Shown here: positions 1 to 13,202 of the stretch, in pieces
How positions within the stretch are numbered: position 1 is the stretch's first letter
Layout of the letters: each line of letters opens with the position of its first letter
DNA from: Bathymodiolus brooksi
Lineage: Eukaryota > Mollusca > Bivalvia > Mytilida > Modiolidae
Length of the DNA stretch: 64,000 bases
Assembly (NCBI GenBank): GCA_963680875.1
Contig: OY804579.1
Location: forward strand, 32,101,804 to 32,165,803
Reading direction: 5' to 3'
Program-made: the position numbers and the translations under genes
Notes under the pieces: model-generated
Database searches by the model: none
Told to the model about the DNA's origin: nothing
The model's input: only the letters and a program-made list of their open reading frames with translations

Positions 1-40
1 TCCTTATATAGTCACCAAGGGTAAGCAGCTCCGTGATAAG
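1..40. repeat. Right part of a short monomer cut by the window edge
   Basis: This is the last 40 bp of a 53-bp block-closing monomer of the C subtype (TATAGTCACC), ending GATAAG. It shows that the array continues to the left of the window. Confidence 0.95.
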
Positions 41-920
41 ACACCCGCCATGTTACTCATATAGTCACCAAGGGAAAGGAGTTCCGTCTTCTCATAAGAC
101 ATAAGACATATATACATAAGACACCCGCTATGTTGCTCATATTGTCACCAAGGCTAAGGAGTTGCGTCTTCTCATAAGACATAAGACATACATACATAAG
201 TCACCCGCTATGTTACTCATATAGTCACCAAGGGTAAGGAGTTCCGTCTTCTCATAAGATATAAGACATATTTGCATAAGACACCCGCTATGTTGCTCAT
301 ATAGTTACCAAGGATAAGGAGTTCCGTCTTCTCATAAGACATAAGACATACATACATAAGACACCCGCAATGTTATTCATATAGTCACCAAGGGTAAGGA
401 GTTCCGGCTTCTCATAAGACATAAGACATATATACATAAGACACCCGCTATGTTACTCATATAGTCACCAAGGGTAAGGAGTTCCATCTTCTCATAAGAC
501 ATAAGACATACATACATAAGACACCCGCTATGTTACTCATATAGTCACCAAGGGTAACGAGTTCCGTCGTCTCATAAGACATAAGACATATATGCATTAG
601 ACACCCGCTATGTTGCTCATATAGTCACCAAGGCTAAGGAGTTCCGTCTTCTCATAAGACATAAGACATACATACATAAGACACCCGCTATGTTACTCAT
701 ATATTCACCAAGGGTAAGGAGTTCCATCTTCTCATAAGACATAGGACATATATGCATAAAACACCCGCTATGTTGCTCATATAGTCACCAAGGGTAAGGA
801 GTTCCGTCTTCTCATAAGACATAAGACATATATACATAAGACACCCGCTATGTTACTCATATAGTCACCAAGGGTAAGGAGTTCTGTCTTCTCATAAGGC
901 ATAAGACATATATTCATAAG

Positions 921-1000
921 ACACCCGCTATGTTACTCATATAGTCACCAAGGGTAAGGAGTTCCGTCTTCTCATAAGACATAAGACATACATACATAAG
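921..1000. repeat. Exemplar full-length 80-bp monomer
   Basis: This copy is close to the array consensus and serves as reference; position 1 is the A of ACACCCGCTATG. Landmarks are ACACCCGCTATG (1-12), TTACTCATATAG (13-24), TCACCAAGGGTAAGGAG (25-41), TTCCGTCTTCTC (42-53), then a CATAAGA-rich tail (53-80). The consensus has 31 G+C of 80. The commonest variable sites are position 9 (T/C), 15 (A/G), 24-28 (GTCAC, GTTAC, TTCAC, ATCAC), 33-35 (GGT/GCT/GAT/GAA), 44-47 (CCGT and derivatives), and tail hexamer 71-76 (TATACA, CATACA, TATGCA, TATTCA, TTTGCA). Confidence 0.95.
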
Positions 1001-3720
1001 ACACCCGCTATGTTACTCATATAGTCATCAAGGGTAAGGAGTTCTGTCTTCTCATAAGACATAAGACATATATTCATAAGACACCCTCTATGTTACTCAT
1101 ATAGTCACCAAGGGTAAGGAGTTCCGTCTTCTCATAAGACATAAGACATATTTGCATAAGACACCCGCTATGTTGCTCATATAGTCACCAAGGGTAAGGA
1201 GTTCCGTCTTCTCATAAGACATAAGACATACATACATAAGACACCCGCTATGTTACTCATATAGTCACCAAGGGTAAGGAGTTCCGCCTTCTCATAATAC
1301 ATAAGACATATATACATAAGACACCCGCTATGTTACTCATATAGTCACCAAGGGTAAGGAGTTCCGTCTTCTCATAAGACATAAGACATACATACATAAG
1401 ACACCCGCTATGTTACTCATATAGTCACAAAGGGTAAGGAGTTCCGTCTTCTCATAAGACATAAGACATACATACATAAGACACCTGCTATGTTGCTCAT
1501 ATAGTCACCAAGGGAAAGGAGTTCAGTCTTCTCATAAGACATAAGACATACATACATAAGACACCTGCTATGTTGCTCATACAGTCACCAAGGGTAAGCA
1601 GTTCAGTCTTCTCATAAGACATAAGACATATATACATAAGACACCCGCTATGTTACTCATATAGTCACCAAGGATAAGGAGTTCCGTCTTCTCATAAGAC
1701 ATTAGACATACATATATAAGGCACCCGCTGTGTTACTCATATAGTCACCAAGGGTAAGGAGTTCCGTCTTCTCATAAGACATAAGACATATATACATCAG
1801 ACACCCGCTATGTTACTCATATAGTCACCAAGGGAAAGGAGTTCCGTCTTCTCATAAGACATAAGACATATATACATAAGACACCCGCTATGTTGCTCAT
1901 ATAGTCACCAAGGCTAAGGAGTTGCGTCTTCTCATAAGACATAAGACATACATACATAAGTCACCCGCTATGTTACTCATATAGTCACCAAGGGTAAGGA
2001 GTTCCGTCTTCTCATAAGATATAAGACATATTTGCATAAGACACCCGCTATGTTGCTCATATAGTTACCAAGGGTAAGGAGTTCCGTCTTCTCATAAGAC
2101 ATAAGACATACATACATAAGACACCCGCAATGTTATTCATATAGTCACCAAGGGTAAGGAGTTCCGGCTTCTCATAAGACATAAGACATATATACATAAG
2201 ACACCCGCTATGTTACTCATATAGTCACCAAGGGTAAGGAGTTCCATCTTCTCATAAGACATAAGACATACATACATAAGACACCCGCTATGTTACTCAT
2301 ATAGTCACCAAGGGTAACGAGTTCCGTCGTCTCATAAGACATAAGACATATATGCATTAGACACCCGCTATGTTGCTCATATAGTCACCAAGGCTAAGGA
2401 GTTCCGTCTTCTCATAAGACATAAGACATACATACATAAGACACCCGCTATGTTACTCATATATTCACCAAGGGTAAGGAGTTCCATCTTCTCATAAGAC
2501 ATAGGACATATATGCATAAGACACCCGCTATGTTGCTCATATAGTCACCAAGGGTAAGGAGTTCCGTCTTCTCATAAGACATAAGACATATATACATAAG
2601 ACACCCGCTATGTTACTCATATAGTCACCAAGGGTAAGGAGTTCCGTCTTCTCATAAGACATAAGACATATATTCATAAGACACCCGCTATGTTACTCAT
2701 ATAGTCACCAAGGGTAAGGAGTTCCGTCTTCTCATAAGACATAAGACATACATACATAAGACACCCGCTATGTTACTCATATAGTCATCAAGGGTAAGGA
2801 GTTCTGTCTTCTCATAAGACATAAGACATATATTCATAAGACACCCTCTATGTTACTCATATAGTCACCAAGGGTAAGGAGTTCCGTCTTCTCATAAGAC
2901 ATAAGACATATTTGCATAAGACACCCGCTATGTTGCTCATATAGTCACCAAGGGTAAGGAGTACCGTCTTCTCATAAGACATAAGACATACATACATAAG
3001 ACACCCGCTATGTTACTCATATAGTCACCAAGGGTAAGGAGTTCCGCCTTCTCATAATACATAAGACATATATACATAAGACACCCGCTATGTTACTCAT
3101 ATAGTCACCAAGGGTAAGGAGTTCCGTCTTCTCATAAGACATAAGACATACATACATAAGACACCCGCTATGTTACTCATATAGTCACAAAGGGTAAGGA
3201 GTTCCGTCTTCTCATAAGACATAAGACATACATACATAAGACACCTGCTATGTTGCTCATATAGTCACCAAGGGAAAGGAGTTCAGTCTTCTCATAAGAC
3301 ATAAGACATACATACATAAGACACCTGCTATGTTGCTCATACAGTCACCAAGGGTAAGCAGTTCAGTCTTCTCATAAGACATAAGACATATATACATAAG
3401 ACACCCGTTATGTTACTCATATAGTCACCAAGGGTAAGGAGTTTCATCTTCTCATAAGACATAAGACATACATACATAAGAAACCCGCTATGTTACTCAT
3501 ATAGTCACCAAGGATAAGGAGTTCCGTCTTCTCATAAGACATTAGACATACATATATAAGGCACCCGCTGTGTTACTCATATAGTCACCAAGGGTAAGGA
3601 GTTCCGTCTTCTCATAAGACATAAGACATATATACATCAGACACCCGCTATGTTACTCATATAGTCAACAAGGGTAAGGAGTTCCGTCTTCTCATAAGAC
3701 ATAAGACATATATACATAAG

Positions 3721-3773
3721 ACACCCACTATGTTCCTTATATAGTTACCAAGGGTAAGCAGCTCCGTGATAAG
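3721..3773. repeat. Exemplar 53-bp short monomer (block-closing unit)
   Basis: This is a monomer lacking 27 bp, roughly positions 48-74, which removes two of the heptamers and the GTCTT/AAGAC dyad. It also carries a fixed set of substitutions: A at 7, C at 15, T at 18, C at 39, C at 42, and G just before the final ATAAG. The same combination recurs at all 43 block ends, so these descend from one ancestral deleted unit, not from repeated independent deletions. Two subtypes differ at position 26: T here, C in most others. The monomer that follows always has C at position 9 and almost always A at position 35, making a conserved boundary dimer. Two copies are 52 bp (24063-24114, 31607-31658); two have CAGTG in place of CCGTG (37978-38030, 58393-58445). 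Confidence 0.95.
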
Positions 3774-5266
3774 ACACCCGCCATGTTACTCATATAGTCA
3801 CCAAGGGAAAGGAGTTCCGTCTTCTCATAAGACATAAGACATATATACATAAGAAACCCGCTATGTTACTCATATAGTCACCAAGGGTAAGGAGTTCCGT
3901 CTTCTCATAAGACATAAGACATATATGCATAAGACACCCGCTATGTTGCTCATATAGTCACCAAGGCTAAGGAGTTCCGTCTTCTCATAAGACATAAGAC
4001 ATATATACATAAGACACCCGCTATGTTACTCATATATTCACCAAGGGTAAGGAGTTCCCTCTTCTCATAAGACATAGGACATATATGCATAAGACACCCG
4101 CTATGTTGCTCATATAGTCACCAAGGGTAAGGAGTTCCGTCTTCTCATAAGACATAAGACATATATACATAAGACACCCGCTATGTTACTCATATAGTCA
4201 CCAAGGGTAAGGAGTTCCGTCTTCTCATAAGACATAAGACATATATTCATAAGACACCCGCTATGTTACTCATATAGTCACCAAGGGTAAGGAGTTCCGT
4301 CTTCTCATAAGACATAAGACATACATACATAAGACACCCGCTATGTTACTCATATAGTCATCAAGGGTAAGGAGTTCTGTCTTCTCATAAGACATAAGAC
4401 ATATATTCATAAGACACCCTCTATGTTACTCATATAGTCACCAAGGGTAAGGAGTTCCGTCTTCTCATAAGACATAAGACATATTTGCATAAGACACCCG
4501 CTATGTTGCTCATATAGTCACCAAGGGTAAGGAGTTCCGTCTTCTCATAAGACATAAGACATACATACATAAGACACCCGCTATGTTACTCATATAGTCA
4601 CCAAGGGTAAGGAGTTCCGCCTTCTCATAATACATAAGACATATATACATAAGACACCCGCTATGTTACTCATATAGTCACCAAGGGTAAGGAGTTCCGT
4701 CTTCTCATAAGACATAAGACATACATACATAAGACACCCGCTATGTTACTCATATAGTCATCAAGGGTAAGGAGTTCCGTCTTCTCATAAGACATAAGAC
4801 ATACATACATAAGACACCTGCTATGTTACTCATATAGTCACCAAGGGTAAGGAATTTCGTCTTCTCATAAGACATAAGACATATATGCATAAGACACCCG
4901 CTATCTTGCTCATATAGTCACCAAGGGTAAGGAGTTCCGTCTTCTCATAAGATATAAGACATATATACATAAGACACCCGTTATGTTACTCATATAGTCA
5001 CCAAGGGTAAGGAGTTTCATCTTCTCATAAGACATAAGACATACATACATAAGACACCCGCTATGTTACTCATATAGTCACCAAGGGTAAGGAGTTCCGT
5101 CTTCTCATAAGACATAAGACATATATGCATAAGACACCCGCTATGTTACTCATATAGTCACCAAGGGTAAGGAGTTCCGTCTTCTCATAAGACATAAGAC
5201 ATATATACATAAGACACCCACTATGTTCCTTATATAGTCACCAAGGGTAAGCAGCTCCGTGATAAG
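3774..5266. repeat. Block B2: 18 monomers + 53-bp closer (s2/e2)
   Basis: The block is 1,493 bp. Its second monomer begins AAACCC, and CCCGTT/TTTCATC monomers lie near the right end before a C-subtype closer. It is the same block type as B6 and B10 and the intact form of B4. Confidence 0.95.
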
Positions 5267-7159
5267 ACACCCGCCATGTTACTCATATAGTCACCAAGGG
5301 AAAGGAGTTCCGTCTTCTCATAAGACATAAGACATATATACATAAGACACCCGCTATATTGCTCATATAGTCACCAAGGCTAAGGAGTTGCGTCTTCTCA
5401 TAAGACATAAGACATACATACATAAGTCACCCGCTATGTTACTCATATAGTCACCAAGGGTAAGGAGTTCCGTCTTCTCATAAGATATAAGACATATTTG
5501 CATAAGACACCCGCTATGTTGCTCATATAGTTACCAAGGGTAAGGAGTTCCGTCTTCTCATAAGACATAAGACATACATACATAAGACACCCGCAATGTT
5601 ATTCATATAGTCACCAAGGGTAAGGAGTTCCGGCTTCTCATAAGACATAAGACATATATACATAAGACACCCGCTATGTTACTCATATAGTCACCAAGGG
5701 TAAGGAGTTCCATCTTCTCATAAGACATAAGACATACATACATAAGACACCCGCTATGTTACTCATATAGTCACCAAGGGTAACGAGTTCCGTCGTCTCA
5801 TAAGACATAAGACATATATGCATTAGACACCCGCTATGTTGCTCATATAGTCACCAAGGCTAAGGAGTTCCGTCTTCTCATAAGACATAAGACATACATA
5901 CATAAGACACCCGCTATGTTACTCATATATTCACCAAGGGTAAGGAGTTCCATCTTCTCATAAAACATAGGACATATATGCATAAGACACCCGCTATGTT
6001 GCTCATATAGTCACCAAGGGTAAGGAGTTCCGTCTTCTCATAAGACATAAGACATATATACATAAGACACCCGCTATGTTACTCATATAGTCACCAAGGG
6101 TAAGGAGTTCCGTCTTCTCATAAGACATAAGACATATATTCATAAGACACCCGCTATGTTACTCATATAGTCACCAAGGGTAAAGAGTTCCGTCTTCTCA
6201 TAAGACATAAGACATACATACATAAGACACCCGCTATGTTACTCATATAGTCATCAAGGGTAAGGAGTTCTGTCTTCTCATAAGACATAAGACATATATT
6301 CATAAGACACCCTCTATGTTACTCATATAGTCACCAAGGGTAAGGAGTTCCGTCTTCTCATAAGACATAAGACATATTTGCATAAGACACCCGCTATGTT
6401 GCTCATATAGTCACCAAGGGTAAGGAGTTCCGTCTTCTCATAAGACATAAGACATACATACATAAGACACCCGCTATGTTACTCATATAGTCACCAAGGG
6501 TAAGGAGTTCCGCCTTCTCATAATACATAAGACATATATACATAAGACACCCGCTATGTTACTCATATAGTCACCAAGGGTAAGGAGTTCCGTCTTCTCA
6601 TAAGTCATAAGACATACATACATAAGACACCCGCTATGTTACTCATATAGTCACAAAGGGTAAGGAGTTCCGTCTTCTCATAAGACATAAGACATACATA
6701 CATAAGACACCTGCTATGTTGCTCATATAGTCACCAAGGGAAAGGAGTTCAGTCTTCTCATAAGACATAAGACATACATACATAAGACACCTGCTATGTT
6801 GCTCATACAGTCACCAAGGGTAAGCAGTTCAGTCTTCTCATAAGACATAAGACATATATACATAAGACACCCGCTATGTTACTCATATAGTCACCAAGGA
6901 TAAGGAGTTCCGTCTTCTCATAAGACATTAGACATACATATATAAGGCACCCGCTGTGTTACTCATATAGTCACCAAGGGTAAGGAGTTCCGTCTTCTCA
7001 TAAGACATAAGACATATATACATCAGACACCCGCTATGTTACTCATATAGTCAACAAGGGTAAGGAGTTCCGTCTTCTCATAAGACATAAGACATATATA
7101 CATAAGACACCCACTATGTTCCTTATATAGTTACCAAGGGTAAGCAGCTCCGTGATAAG
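5267..7159. repeat. Block B3: 23 monomers + 53-bp closer (s1/e1)
   Basis: The block is 1,893 bp, of the same type as B5 and B29. It has GTTGCG in the second monomer, TAAGTCACC at the start of the third, the CATCAG/TCAACA pair at the end, and a T-subtype closer. With B4 it forms one 2,986-bp super-repeat. Confidence 0.95.
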
Positions 7160-8252
7160 ACACCCGCCATGTTACTCATATAGTCACCAAGGGAAAGGAG
7201 TTCCGTCTTCTCATAAGACATAAGACATATATACATAAGAAACCCGCTATGTTACTCATATAGTCACCAAGGGTAAGGAGTTCCGTCTTCTCATAAGACA
7301 TAAGACATATATGCATAAGACACCCGCTATGTTGCTCATATAGTCACCAAGGCTAAGGAGTTCCGTCTTCTCATAAGACATAAGACATATATACATAAGA
7401 CACCCGCTATGTTACTCATATATTCACCAAGGGTAAGGAGTTCCCTCTTCTCATAAGACATAGGACATATATGCATAAGACACCCGCTATGTTGCTCATA
7501 TAGTCACCAAGGGTAAGGAGTTCCGTCTTCTCATAAGACATAAGACATATATACATAAGACACCCGCTATGTTACTCATATAGTCACCAAGGGTAAGGAG
7601 TTCCGTCTTCTCATAAGACATAAGACATATATTCATAAGACACCCGCTATGTTACTCATATAGTCACCAAGGGTAAGGAGTTCCGTCTTCTCATAAGACA
7701 TAAGACATACATACATAAGACACCCGCTATGTTACTCATATAGTCATCAAGGGTAAGGAGTTCTGTCTTCTCATAAGACATAAGACATATATTCATAAGA
7801 CACCCTCTATGTTACTCATATAGTCACCAAGGGTAAGGAGTTCCGTCTTCTCATAAGACATAAAACATATTTGCATAAGACACCCGCTATGTTGCTCATA
7901 TAGTCACCAAGGGTAAGGAGTTCCGTCTTCTCATAAGACATAAGACATATATACATAAGACACCCGTTATGTTACTCATATAGTCACCAAGGGTAAGGAG
8001 TTTCATCTTCTCATAAGACATAAGACATACATACATAAGACACCCGCTATGTTACTCATATAGTCACCAAGGGTAAGGAGTTCCGTCTTCTCATAAGACA
8101 TAAGACATATATGCATAAGACACCCGCTATGTTACTCATATAGTCACCAATGGTAAGGAGTTCCGTCTTCTCATAAGACATAAGACATATATACATAAGA
8201 CACCCACTATGTTCCTTATATAGTCACCAAGGGTAAGCAGCTCCGTGATAAG
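7160..8252. repeat. Block B4: 13 monomers + 53-bp closer (s2/e2, deleted)
   Basis: The block is 1,093 bp. It matches B2 and B6 but lacks exactly five monomers (400 bp). The fusion monomer at 7880-7959 has the front of the TTGCTC monomer that follows a TTTGCA tail and the rear of the monomer that precedes the CCCGTT unit. This is an in-register deletion by unequal exchange between monomers of similar sequence. Confidence 0.93.
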
Positions 8253-10145
8253 ACACCCGCCATGTTACTCATATAGTCACCAAGGGAAAGGAGTTCCGTC
8301 TTCTCATAAGACATAAGACATATATACATAAGACACCCGCTATGTTGCTCATATAGTCACCAAGGCTAAGGAGTTGCGTCTTCTCATAAGACATAAGACA
8401 TACATACATAAGTCACCCGCTATGTTACTCATATAGTCACCAAGGGTAAGGAGTTCCGTCTTCTCATAAGATATAAGACATATTTGCATAAGACACCCGC
8501 TATGTTGCTCATATAGTTACCAAGGGTAAGGAGTTCCGTCTTCTCATAAGACATAAGACATACATACATAAGACACCCGCAATGTTATTCATATAGTCAC
8601 CAAGGGTAAGGAGTTCCGGCTTCTCATAAGACATAAGACATATATACATAAGACACCCGCTATGTTACTCATATAGTCACCAAGGGTAAGGAGTTCCATC
8701 TTCTCATAAGACATAAGACATACATACATAAGACACCCGCTATGTTACTCATATAGTCACCAAGGGTAACGAGTTCCGTCGTCTCATAAGACATAAGACA
8801 TATATGCATTAGACACCCGCTATGTTGCTCATATAGTCACAAAGGCTAAGGAGTTCCGTCTTCTCATAAGACATAAGACATACATACATAAGACACCCGC
8901 TATGTTACTCATATATTCACCAAGGGTAAGGAGTTCCATCTTCTCATAAGACATAGGACATATATGCATAAGACACCCGCTATGTTGCTCATATAGTCAC
9001 CAAGGGTAAGGAGTTCCGTCTTCTCATAAGACATAAGACATATATACATAAGACACCCGCTATGTTACTCATATAGTCACCAAGGGTAAGGAGTTCCGTC
9101 TTCTCATAAGACATAAGACATATATTCATAAGACACCCGCTATGTTACTCATATAGTCACCAAGGGTAAAGAGTTCCGTCTTCTCATAAGACATAAGACA
9201 TACATACATAAGACACCCGCTATGTTACTCATATAGTCATCAAGGGTAAGGAGTTCTGTCTTCTCATAAGACATAAGACATATATTCATAAGACACCCTC
9301 TATGTTACTCATATAGTCACCAAGGGTAAGGAGTTCCGTCTTCTCATAAGACATAAGACATATTTGCATAAGACACCCGCTATGTTGCTCATATAGTCAC
9401 CAAGGGTAAGGAGTTCCGTCTTCTCATAAGACATAAGACATACATACATAAGACACCCGCTATGTTACTCATATAGTCACCAAGGGTAAGGAGTTCCGCC
9501 TTCTCATAATACATAAGACATATATACATAAGACACCCGCTATGTTACTCATATAGTCACCAAGGGTAAGGAGTTCCGTCTTCTCATAAGTCATAAGACA
9601 TACATACATAAGACACCCGCTATGTTACTCATATAGTCACAAAGGGTAAGGAGTTCCGTCTTCTCATAAGACATAAGACATACATACATAAGACACCTGC
9701 TATGTTGCTCATATAGTCACCAAGGGAAAGGAGTTCAGTCTTCTCATAAGACATAAGACATACATACATAAGACACCTGCTATGTTGCTCATACAGTCAA
9801 CAAGGGTAAGCAGTTCAGTCTTCTCATAAGACATAAGACATATATACATAAGACACCCGCTATGTTACTCATATAGTCACCAAGGATAAGGAGTTCCGTC
9901 TTCTCATAAGACATTAGACATACATATATAAGGCACACGCTGTGTTACTCATATAGTCACCAAGGGTAAGGAGTTCCGTCTTCTCATAAGACATAAGACA
10001 TATATACATCAGACACCCGCTATGTTACTCATATAGTCAACAAGGGTAAGGAGTTCCGTCTTCTCATAAGACATAAGACATATATACATAAGACACCCAC
10101 TATGTTCCTTATATAGTTACCAAGGGTAAGCAGCTCCGTGATAAG
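8253..10145. repeat. Block B5: 23 monomers + 53-bp closer (s1/e1)
   Basis: The block is 1,893 bp and near-identical in monomer order to B3, 2,986 bp upstream. Shared derived bases include TAAAGAGTTCC (near 6181 and 9167) and TAAGTCATAAG. It closes with a T-subtype short monomer. Confidence 0.95.
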
Positions 10146-11638
10146 ACACCCGCCATGTTACTCATATAGTCACCAAGGGAAAGGAGTTCCGTCTTCTCAT
10201 AAGACATAAGACATATATACATAAGAAACCCGCTATGTTACTCATATAGTCACCAAGGGTAAGGAGTTCCGTCTTCTCATAAGACATAAGACATATATGC
10301 ATAAGACACCCGCTATGTTGCTCATATAGTCACCAAGGCTAAGGAGTTCCGTCTTCTCATAAGACATAAGACATATATACATAAGACACCCGCTATGTTA
10401 CTCATATATTCACCAAGGGTAAGGAGTTCCCTCTTCTCATAAGACATAGGACATATATGCATAAGACACCCGCTATGTTGCTCATATAGTCACCAAGGGT
10501 AAGGAGTTCCGTCTTCTCATAAGACATAAGACATATATACATAAGACACCCGCTATGTTACTCATATAGTCACCAAGGGTAAGGATTTCCGTCTTCTCAT
10601 AAGACATAAGACATATATTCATAAGACACCCGCTATGTTACTCATATAGTCACCAAGGGTAAGGAGTTCCGTCTTCTCATAAGACATAAGACATACATAC
10701 ATAAGACACCCGCTATGTTACTCATATAGTCATCAAGGGTAAGGAGTTCTGTCTTCTCATAAGACATAAGACATATATTCATAAGACACCCTCTATGTTA
10801 CTCATATAGTCACCAAGGGTAAGGAGTTCCGTCTTCTCATAAGACATAAGACATATTTGCATAAGACACCCGCTATGTTGCTCATATAGTCACCAAGGGT
10901 AAGGAGTTCCGTCTTCTCATAAGACATAAGACATACATACATAAGACACCCGCTATGTTACTCATATAGTCACCAAGGGTAAGGAGTTCCGCCTTCTCAT
11001 AATACATAAGACATATATACATAAGACACCCGCTATGTTACTCATATAGTCACCAAGGGTAAGGAGTTCCGTCTTCTCATAAGACATAAGACATACATAC
11101 ATAAGACACCCGCTATGTTACTCATATAGTCACCAAGGGTAAGGAGTTCCGTCTTCTCATAAGACATAAGACATACATACATAAGACACCTGCTATGTTT
11201 CTCATATAGTCACCAAGGGTAAGGAATTTCGTCTTCTCATAAGACATAAGACATATATGCATAAGACACCCGCTATCTTGCTCATATAGTCACCAAGGGT
11301 AAGGAGTTCCGTCTTCTCATAAGACATAAGACATATATACATAAGACACCCGTTATGTTACTCATATAGTCACCAAGGGTAAGGAGTTTCATCTTCTCAT
11401 AAGACATAAGACATACATACATAAGACACCCGCTATGTTACTCATATAGTCACCAAGGGTAAGGAGTTCCGTCTTCTCATAAGACATAAGACATATATGC
11501 ATAAGACACCCGCTATGTTACTCATATAGTCACCAAGGGTAAGGAGTTCCGTCTTCTCATAAGACATAAGACATATATACATAAGACACCCACTATGTTC
11601 CTTATATAGTCACCAAGGGTAAGCAGCTCCGTGATAAG
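10146..11638. repeat. Block B6: 18 monomers + 53-bp closer (s2/e2)
   Basis: The block is 1,493 bp, with the same order as B2. It carries private GGATTTCC at about 10583 and TTTCTC near 11199, both repeated 3,013 bp downstream within B7. That identifies its right part as the source of the right part of B7. Confidence 0.95.
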
Positions 11639-13202
11639 ACACCCGCCATGTTACTCATATAGTCACCAAGGGAAAGGAGTTCCGTCTTCTCATAAGACAT
11701 AAGACATACATACATAAGACACCCGCTATGTTACTCATATATTCACCAAGGGTAAGGAGTTCCATCTTCTCATAAGACATAGGACATATATGCATAAGAC
11801 ACCCGCTATGTTGCTCATATAGTCACCAAGGGTAAGGAGTTCCGTCTTCTCATAAGACATAAGACATATATACATAAGACACCCGCTATGTTACTCATAT
11901 AGTCACCAAGGGTAAGGAGTTCCGTCTTCTCATAAGACATAAGACATATATTCATAAGACACCCGCTATGTTACTCATATAGTCACCAAGGGTAAGGAGT
12001 TCCGTCTTCTCATAAGACATAAGACATACATACATAAGACACCCGCTATGTTACTCATATAGTCATCAAGGGTAAGGAGTTCTGTCTTCTCATAAGACAT
12101 AAGACATATATTCATAAGACACCCTCTATGTTACTCATATAGTCACCAAGGGTAAGGAGTTCCGTCTTCTCATAAGACATAAGACATATTTGCATAAGAC
12201 ACCCGCTATGTTGCTCATATAGTCACCAAGGGTAAGGAGTTCCGTCTTCTCATAAGACATAAGACATACATACATAAGACACCCGCTATGTTACTCATAT
12301 AGTCACCAAGGGTAAGGAGTTCCGTCTTCTCATAAGATATAAGACATATTTGCATAAGACACCCGCTATGTTGCTCATATAGTTACCAAGGGTAAGGAGT
12401 TCCGTCTTCTCATAAGACATAAGACATACATACATAAGACACCCGCAATGTTATTCATATAGTCACCAAGGGTAAGGAGTTCCGGCTTCTCATAAGACAT
12501 AAGACATATATACATAAGACACCCGCTATGTTACTCATATAGTCACCAAGGGTAAGGAGTTCCATCTTCTCATAAGACATAAGACATACATACATAAGAC
12601 ACCCGCTATGTTACTCATATAGTCACCAAGGGTAAGGAGTTCCGTCGTCTCATAAGACATAAGACATATATGCATAAGACACCCGCTATGTTGCTCATAT
12701 AGTCACCAAGGGTAAGGAGTTCCGTCTTCTCATAAGACATAAGACATACATACATAAGACACCCGCTATGTTACTCATATATTCACCAAGGGTAAGGAGT
12801 TCCCTCTTCTCATAAGACATAGGACATATATGCATAAGACACCCGCTATGTTGCTCATATAGTCACCAAGGGTAAGGAGTTCCGTCTTCTCATAAGACAT
12901 AAGACATATATACATAAGACACCCGCTATGTTACCCATATAGTCACCAAGGGTAAGGAGTTCCGTCTTCTCATAAGACATAAGACATATATTCATAAGAC
13001 ACCCGCTATGTTACTCATATAGTCACCAAGGGTAAGGAGTTCCGTCTTCTCATAAGACATAAGACATACATACATAAGACACCCGCTATGTTACTCATAT
13101 AGTCATCAAGGGTAAGGAGTTCTGTCTTCTCATAAGACATAAGACATATATTCATAAGACACCCTCTATGTTACTCATATAGTCACCAAGGGTAAGGAGT
13201 TC
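10190..13202. repeat. Copy 1 of a 3,013-bp tandem duplication
   Basis: The unit covers most of B6 plus the first 20 monomers of B7. The edges are approximate, because the breakpoint falls inside a monomer. GGATTTCC at about 10583 recurs 3,013 bp later. Confidence 0.85.

Larger units (their letters stand above)
41..3773. repeat. Block B1: 46 monomers + 53-bp closer (s1/e1)
   Basis: Joint longest block in the window, 3,733 bp. It contains an internal tandem duplication of 22 monomers (1,760 bp): 121-1880 is repeated at 1881-3640 with few differences. The monomer at 1801-1880 is a fusion. It follows a CATCAG tail and has the T9 of an internal monomer, but it carries the GGGAAAGG typical of a block's first monomer. 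The second copy has two extra monomers (CCCGTT/TTTCATC type, near 3401-3560) that the first lacks. It closes with a T-subtype short monomer. Confidence 0.95.
5267..11638. repeat. Super-repeat: B3+B4 (2,986 bp) and B5+B6 (3,386 bp)
   Basis: Two consecutive pairs of an s1/e1 23-monomer block followed by an s2/e2 block. The pairs differ in length by 400 bp, exactly the five monomers missing from B4. The right half of B1 plus B2 is a third, upstream copy, and B9+B10 and B29+B30 are diverged versions elsewhere. The ancestral unit was probably 23 + 18 monomers with two closers. Confidence 0.9.

Noticed and set aside
3721..3773. The 27-bp loss as simple slippage between two CATAAG copies
   Set aside because: Slippage between the copies at positions 53-58 and 75-80 would remove 22 bp and keep CTTCT. 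The short monomer has lost 27 bp and has a G before ATAAG, so at least one further change is needed.
1..3773. B1 and B31 as copies because both have 46 monomers and 3,733 bp
   Set aside because: Their starts differ (s1 and s3) and their lengths arise from different internal duplications (22 monomers versus 13 + 4).
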